This document shows positions 16,880 to 25,700 of a stretch of DNA of 64,000 nucleotides, piece by piece. The notes beneath the pieces are model-generated. The model did no database searches and was not told where the DNA came from. It saw only the letters and a list, made by a program, of their open reading frames with translations. Source of the stretch: Massilia pinisoli (GTDB taxonomy: Bacteria; Pseudomonadota; Gammaproteobacteria; Burkholderiales; Burkholderiaceae_D); assembly GCF_024753285.1 (NCBI RefSeq), contig NZ_JANUGW010000008.1:124001-188000 (forward strand), in the 5' to 3' direction. The translations under genes and the position numbers were made by a program. Every line of letters begins with the position of its first letter. Position 1 is the stretch's first letter.

Positions 16880-17929
16880 ATGCAGCACATCATCGACGCT
16901 TTCAAGGACCGTGTGCGCAGTGGCAGCCCACTGCGCATCCGTGGCGGAGGCACGAAGGACTGGTACGGCCAGCGGCTCGAAGGCGACGTCCTCGACACGC
17001 GCGCGTACACGGGTATCGTCGACTACGAGCCGACGGAACTCGTGATCACGGCGCGTTGCGGCACGCCGCTGGCCGACATCGAAACGGCGCTCGCGGAGCG
17101 CGGGCAGATGCTCGCGTTCGAACCGCCCCATTTCGGCGCCGGGGCCACGCTGGGCGGCGCCATCGCGGCGGGCCTGTCCGGACCGCGCCGCGCCAGCAGC
17201 GGTGCGGTGCGCGACTTCGTCCTCGGCTGCAGGCTCCTGGACGGCAAGGGCGACGTGCTGTCGTTCGGCGGCCAGGTGATGAAGAACGTGGCCGGCTACG
17301 ATGTCTCCCGCCTGCTGGCCGGCTCGCTCGGCACCTTGGGGCTGCTGCTGGACGTGTCCGTGAAAGTGCTGCCGCGCGCACCGCGCGAGGCGACGCTCGT
17401 GTTCGACGGCGTGGCCGAGATCGATGCGATCCGCCGCCTGAACGAGTGGGCTGGACGGCCGTTGCCCATCTCCGCCAGCTGCTGGCACGACGGCGTGCTG
17501 ATGGTGCGGCTGTCGGGTGCGAATGCCGCTGTCGATGCGGCGATCCGGTCGCTCGGCGGCGACGTGATGCCCGATTGCGCGGGCTTCTGGGCGAGCGTGC
17601 GCGAACAGCGTCACGCATTTTTTGACGGGGACATGCCGCTGTGGCGCCTGTCCGTGCCGTCGACCGTCGGCGCCATCGTGCTCGGGAGCCCGCAGCTGAT
17701 CGAGTGGGGCGGGGCGCAGCGCTGGCTGCGCGCGCCTGGCGACGCGGCGACGGCGGACCGCATCCGCGCGACCGTGCGCGCGGCCGGCGGCCACGCCACG
17801 TTGTTCCGCGGCGGCGACAAGAGCAGCGGCGTGTTCCAGCCGCTGGCGCCGCCCATCGCCCGTATCCACGAGCGTTTGAAGGCCGGCTTCGACCCGGCCG
17901 GCATCTTCAACCCCGGCCGGATGGTCTGA
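16880..17929 (+). CDS. glcE: Glycolate oxidase FAD-binding subunit
   Basis: The second flavin-domain subunit of glycolate oxidase, 349 residues from ATG 16880, 2 bases after glcD. The N-terminal FAD domain shows PLRIRGGGTKDWYG and the GATLGGAIAAGLSGPRR loop. The end FDPAGIFNPGRM matches the GlcD/GlcE terminal motif. It is shorter than GlcD and lacks the full C-terminal substrate domain, as expected. The frame stays open upstream into glcD, but the conserved start MQHIIDAFKDRV fixes the beginning. glcF follows after 6 bases. Confidence 0.94.
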   Translation: MQHIIDAFKDRVRSGSPLRIRGGGTKDWYGQRLEGDVLDTRAYTGIVDYEPTELVITARCGTPLADIETALAERGQMLAFEPPHFGAGATLGGAIAAGLSGPRRASSGAVRDFVLGCRLLDGKGDVLSFGGQVMKNVAGYDVSRLLAGSLGTLGLLLDVSVKVLPRAPREATLVFDGVAEIDAIRRLNEWAGRPLPISASCWHDGVLMVRLSGANAAVDAAIRSLGGDVMPDCAGFWASVREQRHAFFDGDMPLWRLSVPSTVGAIVLGSPQLIEWGGAQRWLRAPGDAATADRIRATVRAAGGHATLFRGGDKSSGVFQPLAPPIARIHERLKAGFDPAGIFNPGRMV

Positions 17930-17935
17930 TCGATC

Positions 17936-19186
17936 ATGCAAACGAACCTCGCCGATTTCATCAAGGGCACGCCGGAAGGTGACGAGGCAGACGCGATCCT
18001 GCGCGCCTGCGTGCACTGCGGCTTCTGCACGGCGACGTGCCCCACGTACCAGTTGCTGGGCGACGAGCTGGATGGCCCGCGCGGCCGCATCTACCTGATC
18101 AAGCAGGTACTGGAAGGCGAGACGCCCACGCGCAAGACGCAGCTGCACCTCGACCGCTGCCTCACGTGCCGCAACTGCGAGACGACGTGCCCGTCCGGCG
18201 TGAAGTACGGGCGCCTCGTCGACATCGGCCGCAACGTGGTCGAGCAGCGCGTGCCGCGCCCGCTCGCGGACCGCATCAAGCGCACGACTTTGAAGGAATT
18301 CCTGCCGCGCACGAGCGTCTTCGGCGCGGCGTTCAAGGCGGGGCGCATGGCGCGGCCGCTGTTGTCGCCGGCTTTGCAGGACAAGTTGCAGCCCGTGCGC
18401 GCGCCCGGCCGCCGGCCCGCGCGCGAACACGCGCGCAAGATGCTCGTGCTGGAAGGCTGCGTGCAGCCGGCGCTGGCGCCGAACGTCAACGCGGCCGCGG
18501 CACGCGTGCTCGACGCGCTGGGTATCCAGCTGCTGTCCGCGCCGCGCGCCGGCTGTTGCGGCGCCGTGCGCTTCCACATGAACGACCAGGACGGAGGACG
18601 GGACGACATGCGGCGCAACGTCGACGCCTGGTGGCCGTACGTCGAGAGCGGACAGGTCGAGTCCATCGTGATGACGGCGTCCGGTTGCGGAGTGACTGTG
18701 AAGGAGTATGGGCACCTGCTCGCGCACGACGCGGCGTACGCGGAGAAGGCCGCGCGCGTTTCCGCGCTGACGAAGGACCTGTCGGAAGTGATGTGCGATT
18801 TCGAGGGCGACATCGCGCGCCTGCTGGCCGGCCGCGTCCACGAGCGCGTCGCGTTCCACCCGCCATGCACCTTGCAGCACGGCCAGCAGATCCGCGGCAA
18901 GGTCGAGGGCGTGCTGCGCGCGGCCGGCGTCGACGTCGTGCTGTGCGCGGAGAGTCACCTGTGCTGCGGCTCGGCCGGGACGTATGCGGTGCTGCACCCG
19001 GACATCGCGCACGCGCTGCGCGACCGCAAGCTGGCCAACCTGGAGGCGACGGGCGCGCGCGAATACGTGTCGGCCAACGTGGGGTGCATCACGCACCTGC
19101 AGTCGGGGACGGCGACGCCGGTGTCGCACTGGATCGAGCTCGTGGACCGGGCGCTGGAAGCCGACCGGCATCCGATATCGAATTGA
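17936..19186 (+). CDS. glcF: Glycolate oxidase iron-sulfur subunit
   Basis: The electron-transfer subunit of glycolate oxidase, 416 residues. Two 4Fe-4S ferredoxin motifs lie near the N-terminus (CVHCGFCTATCP and CLTCRNCETTCP). Two cysteine-rich CCG domains follow (GCCGAVRFH and LCCGSAGTYAVLHP). Last gene of glcDEF. The 3' end matters for the region: the last 70 or so coding bases (19086-19155) recur in diverged form at 20957-21026, on the far side of the following GH43 gene. The present C-terminus, LVDRALEADRHPISN, is intact. Confidence 0.95.
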   Translation: MQTNLADFIKGTPEGDEADAILRACVHCGFCTATCPTYQLLGDELDGPRGRIYLIKQVLEGETPTRKTQLHLDRCLTCRNCETTCPSGVKYGRLVDIGRNVVEQRVPRPLADRIKRTTLKEFLPRTSVFGAAFKAGRMARPLLSPALQDKLQPVRAPGRRPAREHARKMLVLEGCVQPALAPNVNAAAARVLDALGIQLLSAPRAGCCGAVRFHMNDQDGGRDDMRRNVDAWWPYVESGQVESIVMTASGCGVTVKEYGHLLAHDAAYAEKAARVSALTKDLSEVMCDFEGDIARLLAGRVHERVAFHPPCTLQHGQQIRGKVEGVLRAAGVDVVLCAESHLCCGSAGTYAVLHPDIAHALRDRKLANLEATGAREYVSANVGCITHLQSGTATPVSHWIELVDRALEADRHPISN

Positions 19187-19403
19187 GTATTACGCGCATC
19201 ATAAATACGATTGGTACCTTCCGTTGCCGCTGAGTAGACTGCAATCGTAGTAAACACCCGCCGGCAGTGTGGGGACGATTACAACGACAACGGAGATCCT
19301 ATGGAAAGCCTTGCAAAGCCGGGTGCGCACGCGCGCGGATCCGACTTCCTCCGCTGACATTCCCGACAGCTTCGGCACTCGACTGACCTTCAGCGGAGTA
19401 TCC

Positions 19404-20924
19404 ATGAAACGTCTATTTTCGTATCTCGTCATGTTGGCCGGCATGGCCAGCACGGCTTTATCAGCGCATGCCGCCATCACCATCAACACGAGCGTCCAGT
19501 ACAAGATCAAGAACGTCAACAGCGGCCTGGTGCTGGGCATCGACGGCGCCAGCCAGGCCGCCGGTTCGAAAGTGGTCCAGTGGACCGACAACGGCACGAC
19601 CGACCACCTGTGGCACTTCATGCCGATGGGGAACGGGCAGTACAACATCGAGAACATGCTGACGCACCAGGTGCTGGGCGTGGCCAACGCGTCCACCGCG
19701 GACGGCGCGCAAGTCGTGCAATGGTCCGACAACGGCACGTCCGATCACCTGTGGACCGTCACCCAGGCGGCGGACGGCAACTTCCTGATCCAGAACGTCA
19801 AAAGCGGCAAGTACCTGGACGTGTACATGGCGAGTACGTCCACCGCGGCCACCATCGACCAGTGGGGCCTGACCAACTGCACCTGCCAGGAGTGGCAGCT
19901 GGTGAACACGCAGGTCAGCCCCTATCCGGCGCCGCGCGCCGTCGCCGGCAACGGCATCTACGTCCATGACCCGTTCATGCTGCGCGACACCAGCGGCAAA
20001 TACTGGTTGTACGGTTCGCACCAGACGGTGGCCACGTCGACCGACGGCACCAACTTCACGATGTACACCAGCTGCACCAGCGCGCAGATGGGCGGCTATG
20101 CGCCGAACTGTCCGTCGATCGGCCCGGACTTCAGCTCGTGGGGCGGCTTGCAGACGCCGAAGGGCTGGAACAATGGCGCCAACACCGACATCTGGGCGCC
20201 CAGCATGCTGGTCTCGAACGGCACGTATTACCAGTACTATTCGATTCCCTACTTGCCCAGCACCGGCGCGGAAGCCGTGATCGGTGTGGCCACCAGCACG
20301 TCGCCGGCAGGTCCGTGGACCGACAAGGGTTTCGTCACCAGGTCGTGGACCAGCACGTCCACGCAGCCGGCGTCCGGCTTCTGGGCGACGAGCGACAACG
20401 CCATCGACCCTGCGCCGTTCAAGGACGCCAGCGGCAACTGGTGGATGGCCTGGGGTTCGTGGACCGACGGCACCCACCTGATGCAACTGGACCCGAGCAC
20501 GGGCCTGCAATCGAAAACGAACACCACCGTGACCACGCTGGCGCAACGGGGCAATCCGTCGGCGGGCGAAGAAGGGCCGTTCATCTACTATTACAACGGC
20601 TACTACTATTACTTCGCGCCGATCAACGCCTGCTGCAACGGCACCGCGAGCACCTACCGCACGATCGTCGGCCGTTCCACCAGCGTGACCGGGCCTTACG
20701 TGGACCGCGGCGGCGTCGCGCTGACGGCCGGCGGCGGCACCATCCTGCTCAGCACCCACGGGAACATCATCGGCCCGGGCGGCGGCAGCGTGTTCACCGA
20801 CACCGGAAACAACAACGCGCCGACCTACGTGTACCACTACTACGACGGGAACAACGGCGGCCGCGCCACGCTGGGTATCAACACGCTCGGCTTCACGTCG
20901 GACGGCTGGCCCTTCGTCAAGTGA
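19404..20924 (+). CDS. Secreted GH43 glycoside hydrolase with N-terminal ricin-type lectin domain
   Basis: A 506-residue exported enzyme. ATG 19404 has GGAG upstream, and the N-terminal 28 or so residues are a signal peptide ending SAHA. Residues of about 30-175 form a ricin-B/CBM13-like carbohydrate-binding domain with repeated QW-type motifs (VVQWTDNGTTDHLW, VVQWSDNGTSDHLW). Residues of about 180-506 form a five-bladed GH43 propeller with nucleophile-side base D189 (VHDPFML), D335 (IDPAPF) and acid E390 (EEGPF). The fold suggests an endo-arabinanase or related enzyme for plant arabinan. Threonine codons are mostly ACC, unlike the ACG-rich genes around it. It sits between glcF and a fragment of the glcF tail. 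Confidence 0.88.
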   Translation: MKRLFSYLVMLAGMASTALSAHAAITINTSVQYKIKNVNSGLVLGIDGASQAAGSKVVQWTDNGTTDHLWHFMPMGNGQYNIENMLTHQVLGVANASTADGAQVVQWSDNGTSDHLWTVTQAADGNFLIQNVKSGKYLDVYMASTSTAATIDQWGLTNCTCQEWQLVNTQVSPYPAPRAVAGNGIYVHDPFMLRDTSGKYWLYGSHQTVATSTDGTNFTMYTSCTSAQMGGYAPNCPSIGPDFSSWGGLQTPKGWNNGANTDIWAPSMLVSNGTYYQYYSIPYLPSTGAEAVIGVATSTSPAGPWTDKGFVTRSWTSTSTQPASGFWATSDNAIDPAPFKDASGNWWMAWGSWTDGTHLMQLDPSTGLQSKTNTTVTTLAQRGNPSAGEEGPFIYYYNGYYYYFAPINACCNGTASTYRTIVGRSTSVTGPYVDRGGVALTAGGGTILLSTHGNIIGPGGGSVFTDTGNNNAPTYVYHYYDGNNGGRATLGINTLGFTSDGWPFVK

Positions 20925-20955
20925 GGCGGTAGGGCGGGCGCGCATGCTGCGTCCC

Positions 20956-21042
20956 GGCATCGCGCGCCTGCAGCCGGGCACGGCGGCGCCGGTGACGCAC
21001 CGGATCGGGCTCGTCGACCGGGCGCTTGCGGGCGGTCCGTGA
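20956..21042 (+). pseudogene. Degenerate duplicate of the glcF 3' end
   Basis: This frame reads GIARLQPGTAAPVTHRIGLV with DRALAGGP and a stop, aligning with the glcF C-terminus (GCITHLQSGTATPVSHWIEL with VDRALEADR). By hand, 20957-21026 and glcF 19086-19155 differ at about nine of 70 bases. There is no upstream part of glcF, so this cannot be functional. The frame is also preceded by a short sequence resembling the palindromic repeat (GGTAGGGCGGGC near 20936). The GH43 gene lies between the two copies. Confidence 0.75.
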
Positions 21043-21070
21043 TAGCATCGGCGCCTCGTTTCAAGGTTCG

Positions 21071-21397
21071 ATGGAGTTGCGCGTGAGTTTCGTGTTTCGG
21101 CTGATATCCCAGGACGAGGACGCGGCGCCGTCCGTCGCGTTCCAGGACAGCATCAGCCCCGGCTACGTGCCGTTGTGGGAAGAGGTCGGCGTGTACGATG
21201 CCCTGTACAACAGCGACGGCCGCGAGGCGCGCGACATTTCGCGCGCGATCGCGTATGGCGTCGACCGCATCGCCGACGACGAAGCGCTGGGCCGCCTGCT
21301 GCCCGTATCGTGCCGGCTGGAGGAGGCGCTGCGCTTCCTCGAGAACGTGCATCGTGGCTGCACGATTCACGCGTCGGCGCGGGTCGAGACCCGTTGA
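21071..21397 (+). CDS. Hypothetical protein, 108 residues
   Basis: A cytosolic-looking, acidic protein with no membrane segment or signal peptide. I do not recognise the family. ATG 21071 is preceded by AAGG at a short spacing. GTG 21083 (MSFVFRLISQDED) has GGAG at a better spacing and would give 104 residues. The sequence has a regular alpha/beta pattern, with conserved-looking segments VPLWEEVGVYDALYNSDGR and AIAYGVDRIADDEALGRLLP. It could be read with the following DUF4331 operon, but a 179-base gap with its own promoter-like sequence separates them. Confidence 0.6.
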   Translation: MELRVSFVFRLISQDEDAAPSVAFQDSISPGYVPLWEEVGVYDALYNSDGREARDISRAIAYGVDRIADDEALGRLLPVSCRLEEALRFLENVHRGCTIHASARVETR

Positions 21398-21494
21398 GCC
21401 CGCGTCCCGACCGCGCCTCGGACGTCCACAAACCGCCTCTCCGCCTGGCATGTTGCCGAGACGGAAAAGTCGCCGAATTATTTTTCAAAAAACC

Positions 21495-21524
21495 TGAATC
21501 CACCCGCTTCTGTCCTGCGTACAA
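21495..21524 (+). promoter_or_regulatory. Candidate ECF-sigma promoter before the DUF4331 operon
   Basis: TGAATCCA (21495-21502) and CGTACAA (21518-21524) are separated by 15 bases, about 50 bases before the DUF4331 start. The pair resembles the TGATCC / CGTA type recognised by some ECF sigma factors, and an ECF sigma gene converges on this operon. No good sigma70 boxes were seen. A related GAATCC, without the second box, lies upstream of the sigma gene itself. Confidence 0.35.
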
Positions 21525-21576
21525 GGAAGGCATTCGTGCCCAATCGTCAACCTTGACCAAGCAAAGAGGGGGAATC

Positions 21577-23097
21577 ATGTTGCAACAGAACACATCCAAC
21601 ACCGCCGTCGGCGTCGCACTGCGCGCGCTGGTGGCGGCCCTGTGTGCCGCCGCCGCGGTCCAGGTGCCCGTGCAGGCGTCCAGCCACCGGGAGGCGCCGT
21701 TCATCACGAGGCAGCCGAAAGTCGACGCCACGGACTTCTACATGTTCCGCAGCTACGAGCCGGGCCGCGAGGGCTTCGTGACGCTGATCGCGGACTACGT
21801 GCCGCTGCAGGATGCGTATGGCGGCCCGAACTACTTCAGCATGGACCCGGACGCGCTGTACGAGATCCACGTCGACAATAACGGCGACGCGAAGGAAGAC
21901 ATCACCTTCCAGTTCCGGTTCCAGAACGCGAACAAGGACGCCCAGCTGAGCGTCGGCGGCAAGAAGGTATCGATCCCGCTCGTCATCAACGGCGGCGCCA
22001 TCGACGGCCCGAACGCGGCCGGGGCCAACGTGCGCGAGACCTATACCGTCAACGTGGTCCGCGGCGACCGCCGCGGCGGCCAGCGCAGCGCCGTGACCAA
22101 CGCGACCAGCGGCGGCACCACGTTCGACAAACCGCTGGACAACATCGGCAACAAATCGATCCCGAACTACGCGGCGTACGCGGCCAAGCACGTCTACTCG
22201 GTCAACATCCCCGGCTGTTCGACGCCCGCGCGCATGTTCGTCGGCCAGCGCAAGGATCCGTTCGTCGTGAACCTGGGCGAGACGTTCGACCTCATCAACA
22301 TCAAGGCGCCGGCCACCGAGTTCGCGGCCAACGCCGAGAAGGCCGCGCGGGACGACCTCGCCGACAAGAACGTGACCAGCATCGAGCTCGAAGTGGCAGC
22401 CTCCTGCCTCATCGCCGGCGGCGATCCCGTGATCGGCGGCTGGACCACGGCCAGCATGCGCCAGGCGCGCCTGCTGAATCCTGTGCCGGCCAGCGGCGCC
22501 GGGACCGGCGCATCGAAACATGGCGGCGCGTGGACCCAGGTGTCGCGCCTGGGCATGCCGCTCGTGAACGAAGTCGTGATCGGCCTGAAGGACAAGGACC
22601 GCTTCAATGCCAGCAAGCCGATGAACGATGCCCAGTTCGCCGACTACGTGACGAATCCGACCTTGCCTGCGCTGATCGAAATCCTGTACGGGAACGCCGG
22701 TGCGAAGGCGCCGACCAACTTCCCGCGCAACGACCTCGTCACCGCCTTCCTCACCGGCGTGAAGGGCCTGAACCAGCCGGCCAAGGTGACGCCGTCCGAG
22801 ATGCTGCGCCTGAACACGTCGATCGCCCCGGTGGCGATGGGTGCGCAGAAGCGCCTGGGCGTGATCGACGGCGACAACGCCGGCTTCCCGAACGGACGCC
22901 GTCCCGGCGACGACGTGGTCGACATCGCGCTGCGCGTCGTGATGGGCAAGCTGTGCACGCTGAACCTGGGTTGCGCGCCGTCCGACGCGCCGGCCGGCGG
23001 CCTGCACTTCACCGATGGCGCCTACCTCGACGACAGTTTCTTCACGAACGGCTTCCCGTACCTGAAGACCCCGATTCCGGGTTCGCCGCAACAATGA
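21577..23097 (+). CDS. DUF4331 family exported protein
   Basis: A 506-residue exported protein. ATG 21577 follows a strong AGAGGGGGA ribosome site. The signal peptide is long (about 37 residues) and ends in VPVQA-SSHREAP, so SSHREAPFI would be the mature start. The DUF4331 pattern is clear: SSHREAPFITRQPKVDATDF, YMFRSY, then beta-rich repeats and ADYVPLQDAYGGPNYFSMDP near the start. The later domain has NDLVTAFLTGVKGL and FPNGRRPGDDVVDIALRVVMG. The function of DUF4331 is unknown. It is the first gene of a four-gene operon with a lipoprotein, a TPR protein and a HupE-like protein, convergent with an ECF sigma/anti-sigma pair. Confidence 0.9.
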   Translation: MLQQNTSNTAVGVALRALVAALCAAAAVQVPVQASSHREAPFITRQPKVDATDFYMFRSYEPGREGFVTLIADYVPLQDAYGGPNYFSMDPDALYEIHVDNNGDAKEDITFQFRFQNANKDAQLSVGGKKVSIPLVINGGAIDGPNAAGANVRETYTVNVVRGDRRGGQRSAVTNATSGGTTFDKPLDNIGNKSIPNYAAYAAKHVYSVNIPGCSTPARMFVGQRKDPFVVNLGETFDLINIKAPATEFAANAEKAARDDLADKNVTSIELEVAASCLIAGGDPVIGGWTTASMRQARLLNPVPASGAGTGASKHGGAWTQVSRLGMPLVNEVVIGLKDKDRFNASKPMNDAQFADYVTNPTLPALIEILYGNAGAKAPTNFPRNDLVTAFLTGVKGLNQPAKVTPSEMLRLNTSIAPVAMGAQKRLGVIDGDNAGFPNGRRPGDDVVDIALRVVMGKLCTLNLGCAPSDAPAGGLHFTDGAYLDDSFFTNGFPYLKTPIPGSPQQ

Positions 23098-23116
23098 GCC
23101 CGCGAAGGAGACGATC

Positions 23117-23371
23117 ATGAGGAAGCTCTTGCCATTTATGCTACTGCTCGGTGCGTTGCTGGCCGCGTGCGGCGGCGGCGATCGCCGCGCCGACGACGTC
23201 GCCATGACGCCGCCACCGCCCACGCCGGGCGGCGGCACGACGGCGGCGGACCCGTTCACGATCCAGGTCGCGGGCCTCGTCGCGAGCGCGCCGGACGATG
23301 CCGAACCGGCGGCCGTGGACGACACCGCGGCGACCATGCCGGAAAACGCCGAGCCGCGGGCGCTGCCATGA
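23117..23371 (+). CDS. Small Pro-rich lipoprotein
   Basis: An 84-residue predicted lipoprotein. The signal peptide ends in a lipobox LAAC at residue 18, followed by a glycine pair and acidic/Pro-rich low-complexity sequence (PPPPTPGGGTTAADP). There is no recognisable fold. It lies 19 bases after DUF4331, with GAAGGAG upstream. Its stop overlaps the start of the TPR gene in an ATGA, so the two are probably translationally coupled. It may anchor or space the DUF4331/TPR proteins at a membrane, which is speculation. Confidence 0.7.
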   Translation: MRKLLPFMLLLGALLAACGGGDRRADDVAMTPPPPTPGGGTTAADPFTIQVAGLVASAPDDAEPAAVDDTAATMPENAEPRALP

Positions 23372-24558
23372 AGCCCGGCGTCGCCATCCTGGTGGCGGCG
23401 CTGCTGGCCGCCGCCGTCGGGGTCAGCGCCGCCCCGCGTCTGCCGGTTACCGGCGCCGAGGTGCTCGAGGAGCTGCCGTGGCGCGCCGATCCGCAGCAGC
23501 GCGAGCTGCGCGCGCTGCGGGCACGCCTGCAGGAAGCCCCGCGCGACTTGCCGCGCGCGGTGGAGGTCGCGCGGCGCTACATCGAAGCCGGTCGGCGCGA
23601 AGCCGACCCGCGTTACTACGGCTATGCGCAGGCGGCCCTGGGGCCGTGGTGGAGTCAAGCGGCACCGCCACCGCAAGTACGCCTGCTGCGTGCGACCTTG
23701 CTGCAGAGCGAACACCGCTTTCCCGAAGCACTGGCCGACCTCGCCGCGCTGACGGCGCAGCAGCCCGACGACGGACAAGCCTGGCTGACCCGCGCCACCG
23801 TCGAAACCGTGCGCGCCGACTACGCCGCGGCCACACGCAGTTGCGCGCGCCTGTCCAGCCTCGCCGACGAACTGGTCACGACGGCGTGCATCGCCAACGT
23901 GGGCGCGCTGAACGGCCGCCTGGCCGCGAGCGAACGCCTGCTCGCGGCCGTACACGCGCGCGCAGGCGGCGCGGACGACCCGGCCGTCGACACCTGGGTG
24001 CTGACGATGCTGGCCGAGATGGCGCAGCGGCGCGCCGCCGCGGCCATCGCCGACACGCGCTTCCGCGCCGCGCTGCGCCTCGCCCCGCGCGACACCTATC
24101 TGCTGGGTGCCTATGCCGACTTCCTGCTCGATCAGGGCCGCCACGACGAGGCGGCCGCGCTGCTGGCGCCGCATGCCCGCGTGGACGGCCTGCTGCTGCG
24201 CCACGCGCTCGCGCTGCGCGCGGGCGGCCGCGCGCGCGCCCTGGTGCCCGAACTGGCGGAGCTGGCGGCCCGCTTCGACGCGGGCGAGCGGCGCGGCGAC
24301 GGCGTCCACCTGCGCGAGCAGGCCCGCTTCGAGCTCGCGCTGCGCGGCGACGCCCGCCGCGCGCTCGCGATCGCACGCCGCAATTGGGACGTGCAGAAGG
24401 AGACGCCCGATGCCCGCATCCTGCTGGAAGCGGCGCTTGCCGCGCATGACGCCGCAGCGGCGCGCCCCGTCCTCGACTGGATGCGCGGCGCGCGCGTGGA
24501 AGACGTCCGGCTCGCGCGACTCGCCGCGCAATTCAACCTCGATGGAGGCAAAGGATGA
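23368..24558 (+). CDS. Exported TPR-repeat protein
   Basis: A 396-residue exported protein with a signal peptide (about residues 1-21, ending VSA) and an almost entirely helical, Ala/Arg-rich body. Repeats of about 34 residues with A-x-x-D patterns (EALADLAALTAQQPDDGQAW, LGAYADFLLDQGRHDEAAAL) indicate a tetratricopeptide scaffold for protein-protein contacts. It is joined to both neighbours by ATGA overlaps: with the lipoprotein upstream and the HupE-like gene downstream. The extreme GC and Arg content makes repeat counting by eye imprecise. Confidence 0.8.
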   Translation: MKPGVAILVAALLAAAVGVSAAPRLPVTGAEVLEELPWRADPQQRELRALRARLQEAPRDLPRAVEVARRYIEAGRREADPRYYGYAQAALGPWWSQAAPPPQVRLLRATLLQSEHRFPEALADLAALTAQQPDDGQAWLTRATVETVRADYAAATRSCARLSSLADELVTTACIANVGALNGRLAASERLLAAVHARAGGADDPAVDTWVLTMLAEMAQRRAAAAIADTRFRAALRLAPRDTYLLGAYADFLLDQGRHDEAAALLAPHARVDGLLLRHALALRAGGRARALVPELAELAARFDAGERRGDGVHLREQARFELALRGDARRALAIARRNWDVQKETPDARILLEAALAAHDAAAARPVLDWMRGARVEDVRLARLAAQFNLDGGKG

Positions 24559-25694
24559 ACCGCCTGTGGATCCTGATCGGCCTGTTCCTGGCCGGCGCGA
24601 CGTGGTCGCTGCCCGCGTTGGCGCACAAGCCGAGCGATGCGTACCTGCGCCTGACGCTGGCGCAGGGCAGTGCCGACGTGCGCGGCGAGTGGGACATCGC
24701 GCTGCGCGACCTCGACTACGCCATCGGCCTCGATGCCGACAACGATGGCCGGTTGACGTGGGATGAAGTGCGCACCCGGCACGGCGCGATCGCCGCGTAT
24801 GCGCTCGCGCGCCTGCATCTCGAGCGCGGCGGCGCCGCGTGCGCACTCGCGCCGGGCCGGCAGCTGGTCGACACGCACACGGACGGCACCTATACCGTGC
24901 TGGCGTTCGTCGCGCACTGTCCGCGCGCGGGACCGCTCGCCGTCGAGTACCGCCTGTTCGCCGACGTCGACCCGCAGCACAAGGGTCTCGCCAGCGTGCG
25001 CGACGGGGACAGCGTGCGCACGCTGGTGCTCGGCAGCGACCATCCGCGCGCCACGGTCGACGAGGGGGCGAGCGGCGCTGCCAGCGGTTTCCTGGCCTAT
25101 GTCCGCCACGGCATCCTGCACATCTGGATCGGCTACGACCACATCCTGTTCCTCGTGTCGCTGCTGCTGCCGGCCGTGCTGGTACGCGACGGGCGCGGCT
25201 GGCGCGCCGTGGCCGGTCTGCGCGCGGCGCTGGCCGACGTATTGAAAATCGTGACGGCGTTCACCGTCGCGCACTCGATCACGCTGAGCCTGGCGGCGCT
25301 GGGCGTCGTCGCGCCGCCGTCGCGCTGGGTCGAGTCGGCGATCGCGCTGTCGGTGCTGCTGGCGGCACTGAACAACGTGCTGCCCGTCGCGCGCGGGCGG
25401 CGCTGGGCCGCCGCGTTCCTGTTCGGCCTCGTGCACGGCTTCGGCTTCGCCAGCGTGCTGGCCGACCTCGGCCTGCAGCCGGGGGCACTGGCGGCGTCGC
25501 TGGTGGGCTTCAACCTCGGCGTCGAGATCGGCCAGCTGGCGATCGTCGCCGCGTTCCTGCCGCTGGCCTACCTGCTGCGCAGCACGTGGTTCTACCGGCG
25601 CGTCGTGCTGGTGGGCGGGTCGGGCGCGATCATGCTGGTGGCCGCGCTGTGGCTGGGGGAGCGCCTGTTCGACTTGAAGCTGCTCCCCGTGTAG
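24555..25694 (+). CDS. HupE/UreJ_2 family membrane protein with EF-hand-like loop
   Basis: A 379-residue protein of the HupE/UreJ_2 type. The signal peptide ends ALA after residue 23, so His24 (HKPSDAYLRL) would be the mature N-terminus. Residues of about 24-180 form a periplasmic domain, within which D60, D62, D64, G65, L67 and E71 spell a complete 12-residue EF-hand calcium loop (DADNDGRLTWDE). The C-terminal half has about six membrane helices with GILHIWIGYDHILF, TVAHSITLSLAALG and LVHGFGFASVLADL, typical HupE metal-site motifs. Nickel or cobalt transport is known for HupE relatives, but the substrate here is unknown. It ends the DUF4331 operon and is 6 bases from the convergent anti-sigma gene. 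Confidence 0.88.
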   Translation: MNRLWILIGLFLAGATWSLPALAHKPSDAYLRLTLAQGSADVRGEWDIALRDLDYAIGLDADNDGRLTWDEVRTRHGAIAAYALARLHLERGGAACALAPGRQLVDTHTDGTYTVLAFVAHCPRAGPLAVEYRLFADVDPQHKGLASVRDGDSVRTLVLGSDHPRATVDEGASGAASGFLAYVRHGILHIWIGYDHILFLVSLLLPAVLVRDGRGWRAVAGLRAALADVLKIVTAFTVAHSITLSLAALGVVAPPSRWVESAIALSVLLAALNNVLPVARGRRWAAAFLFGLVHGFGFASVLADLGLQPGALAASLVGFNLGVEIGQLAIVAAFLPLAYLLRSTWFYRRVVLVGGSGAIMLVAALWLGERLFDLKLLPV

Positions 25695-25700
25695 GCCACC

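Noticed and set aside
21547..24846. A 1099-codon open frame opposite the DUF4331 operon
   Set aside because: Low-complexity Arg/Ala/Gly-rich shadow of four real genes; no family features.
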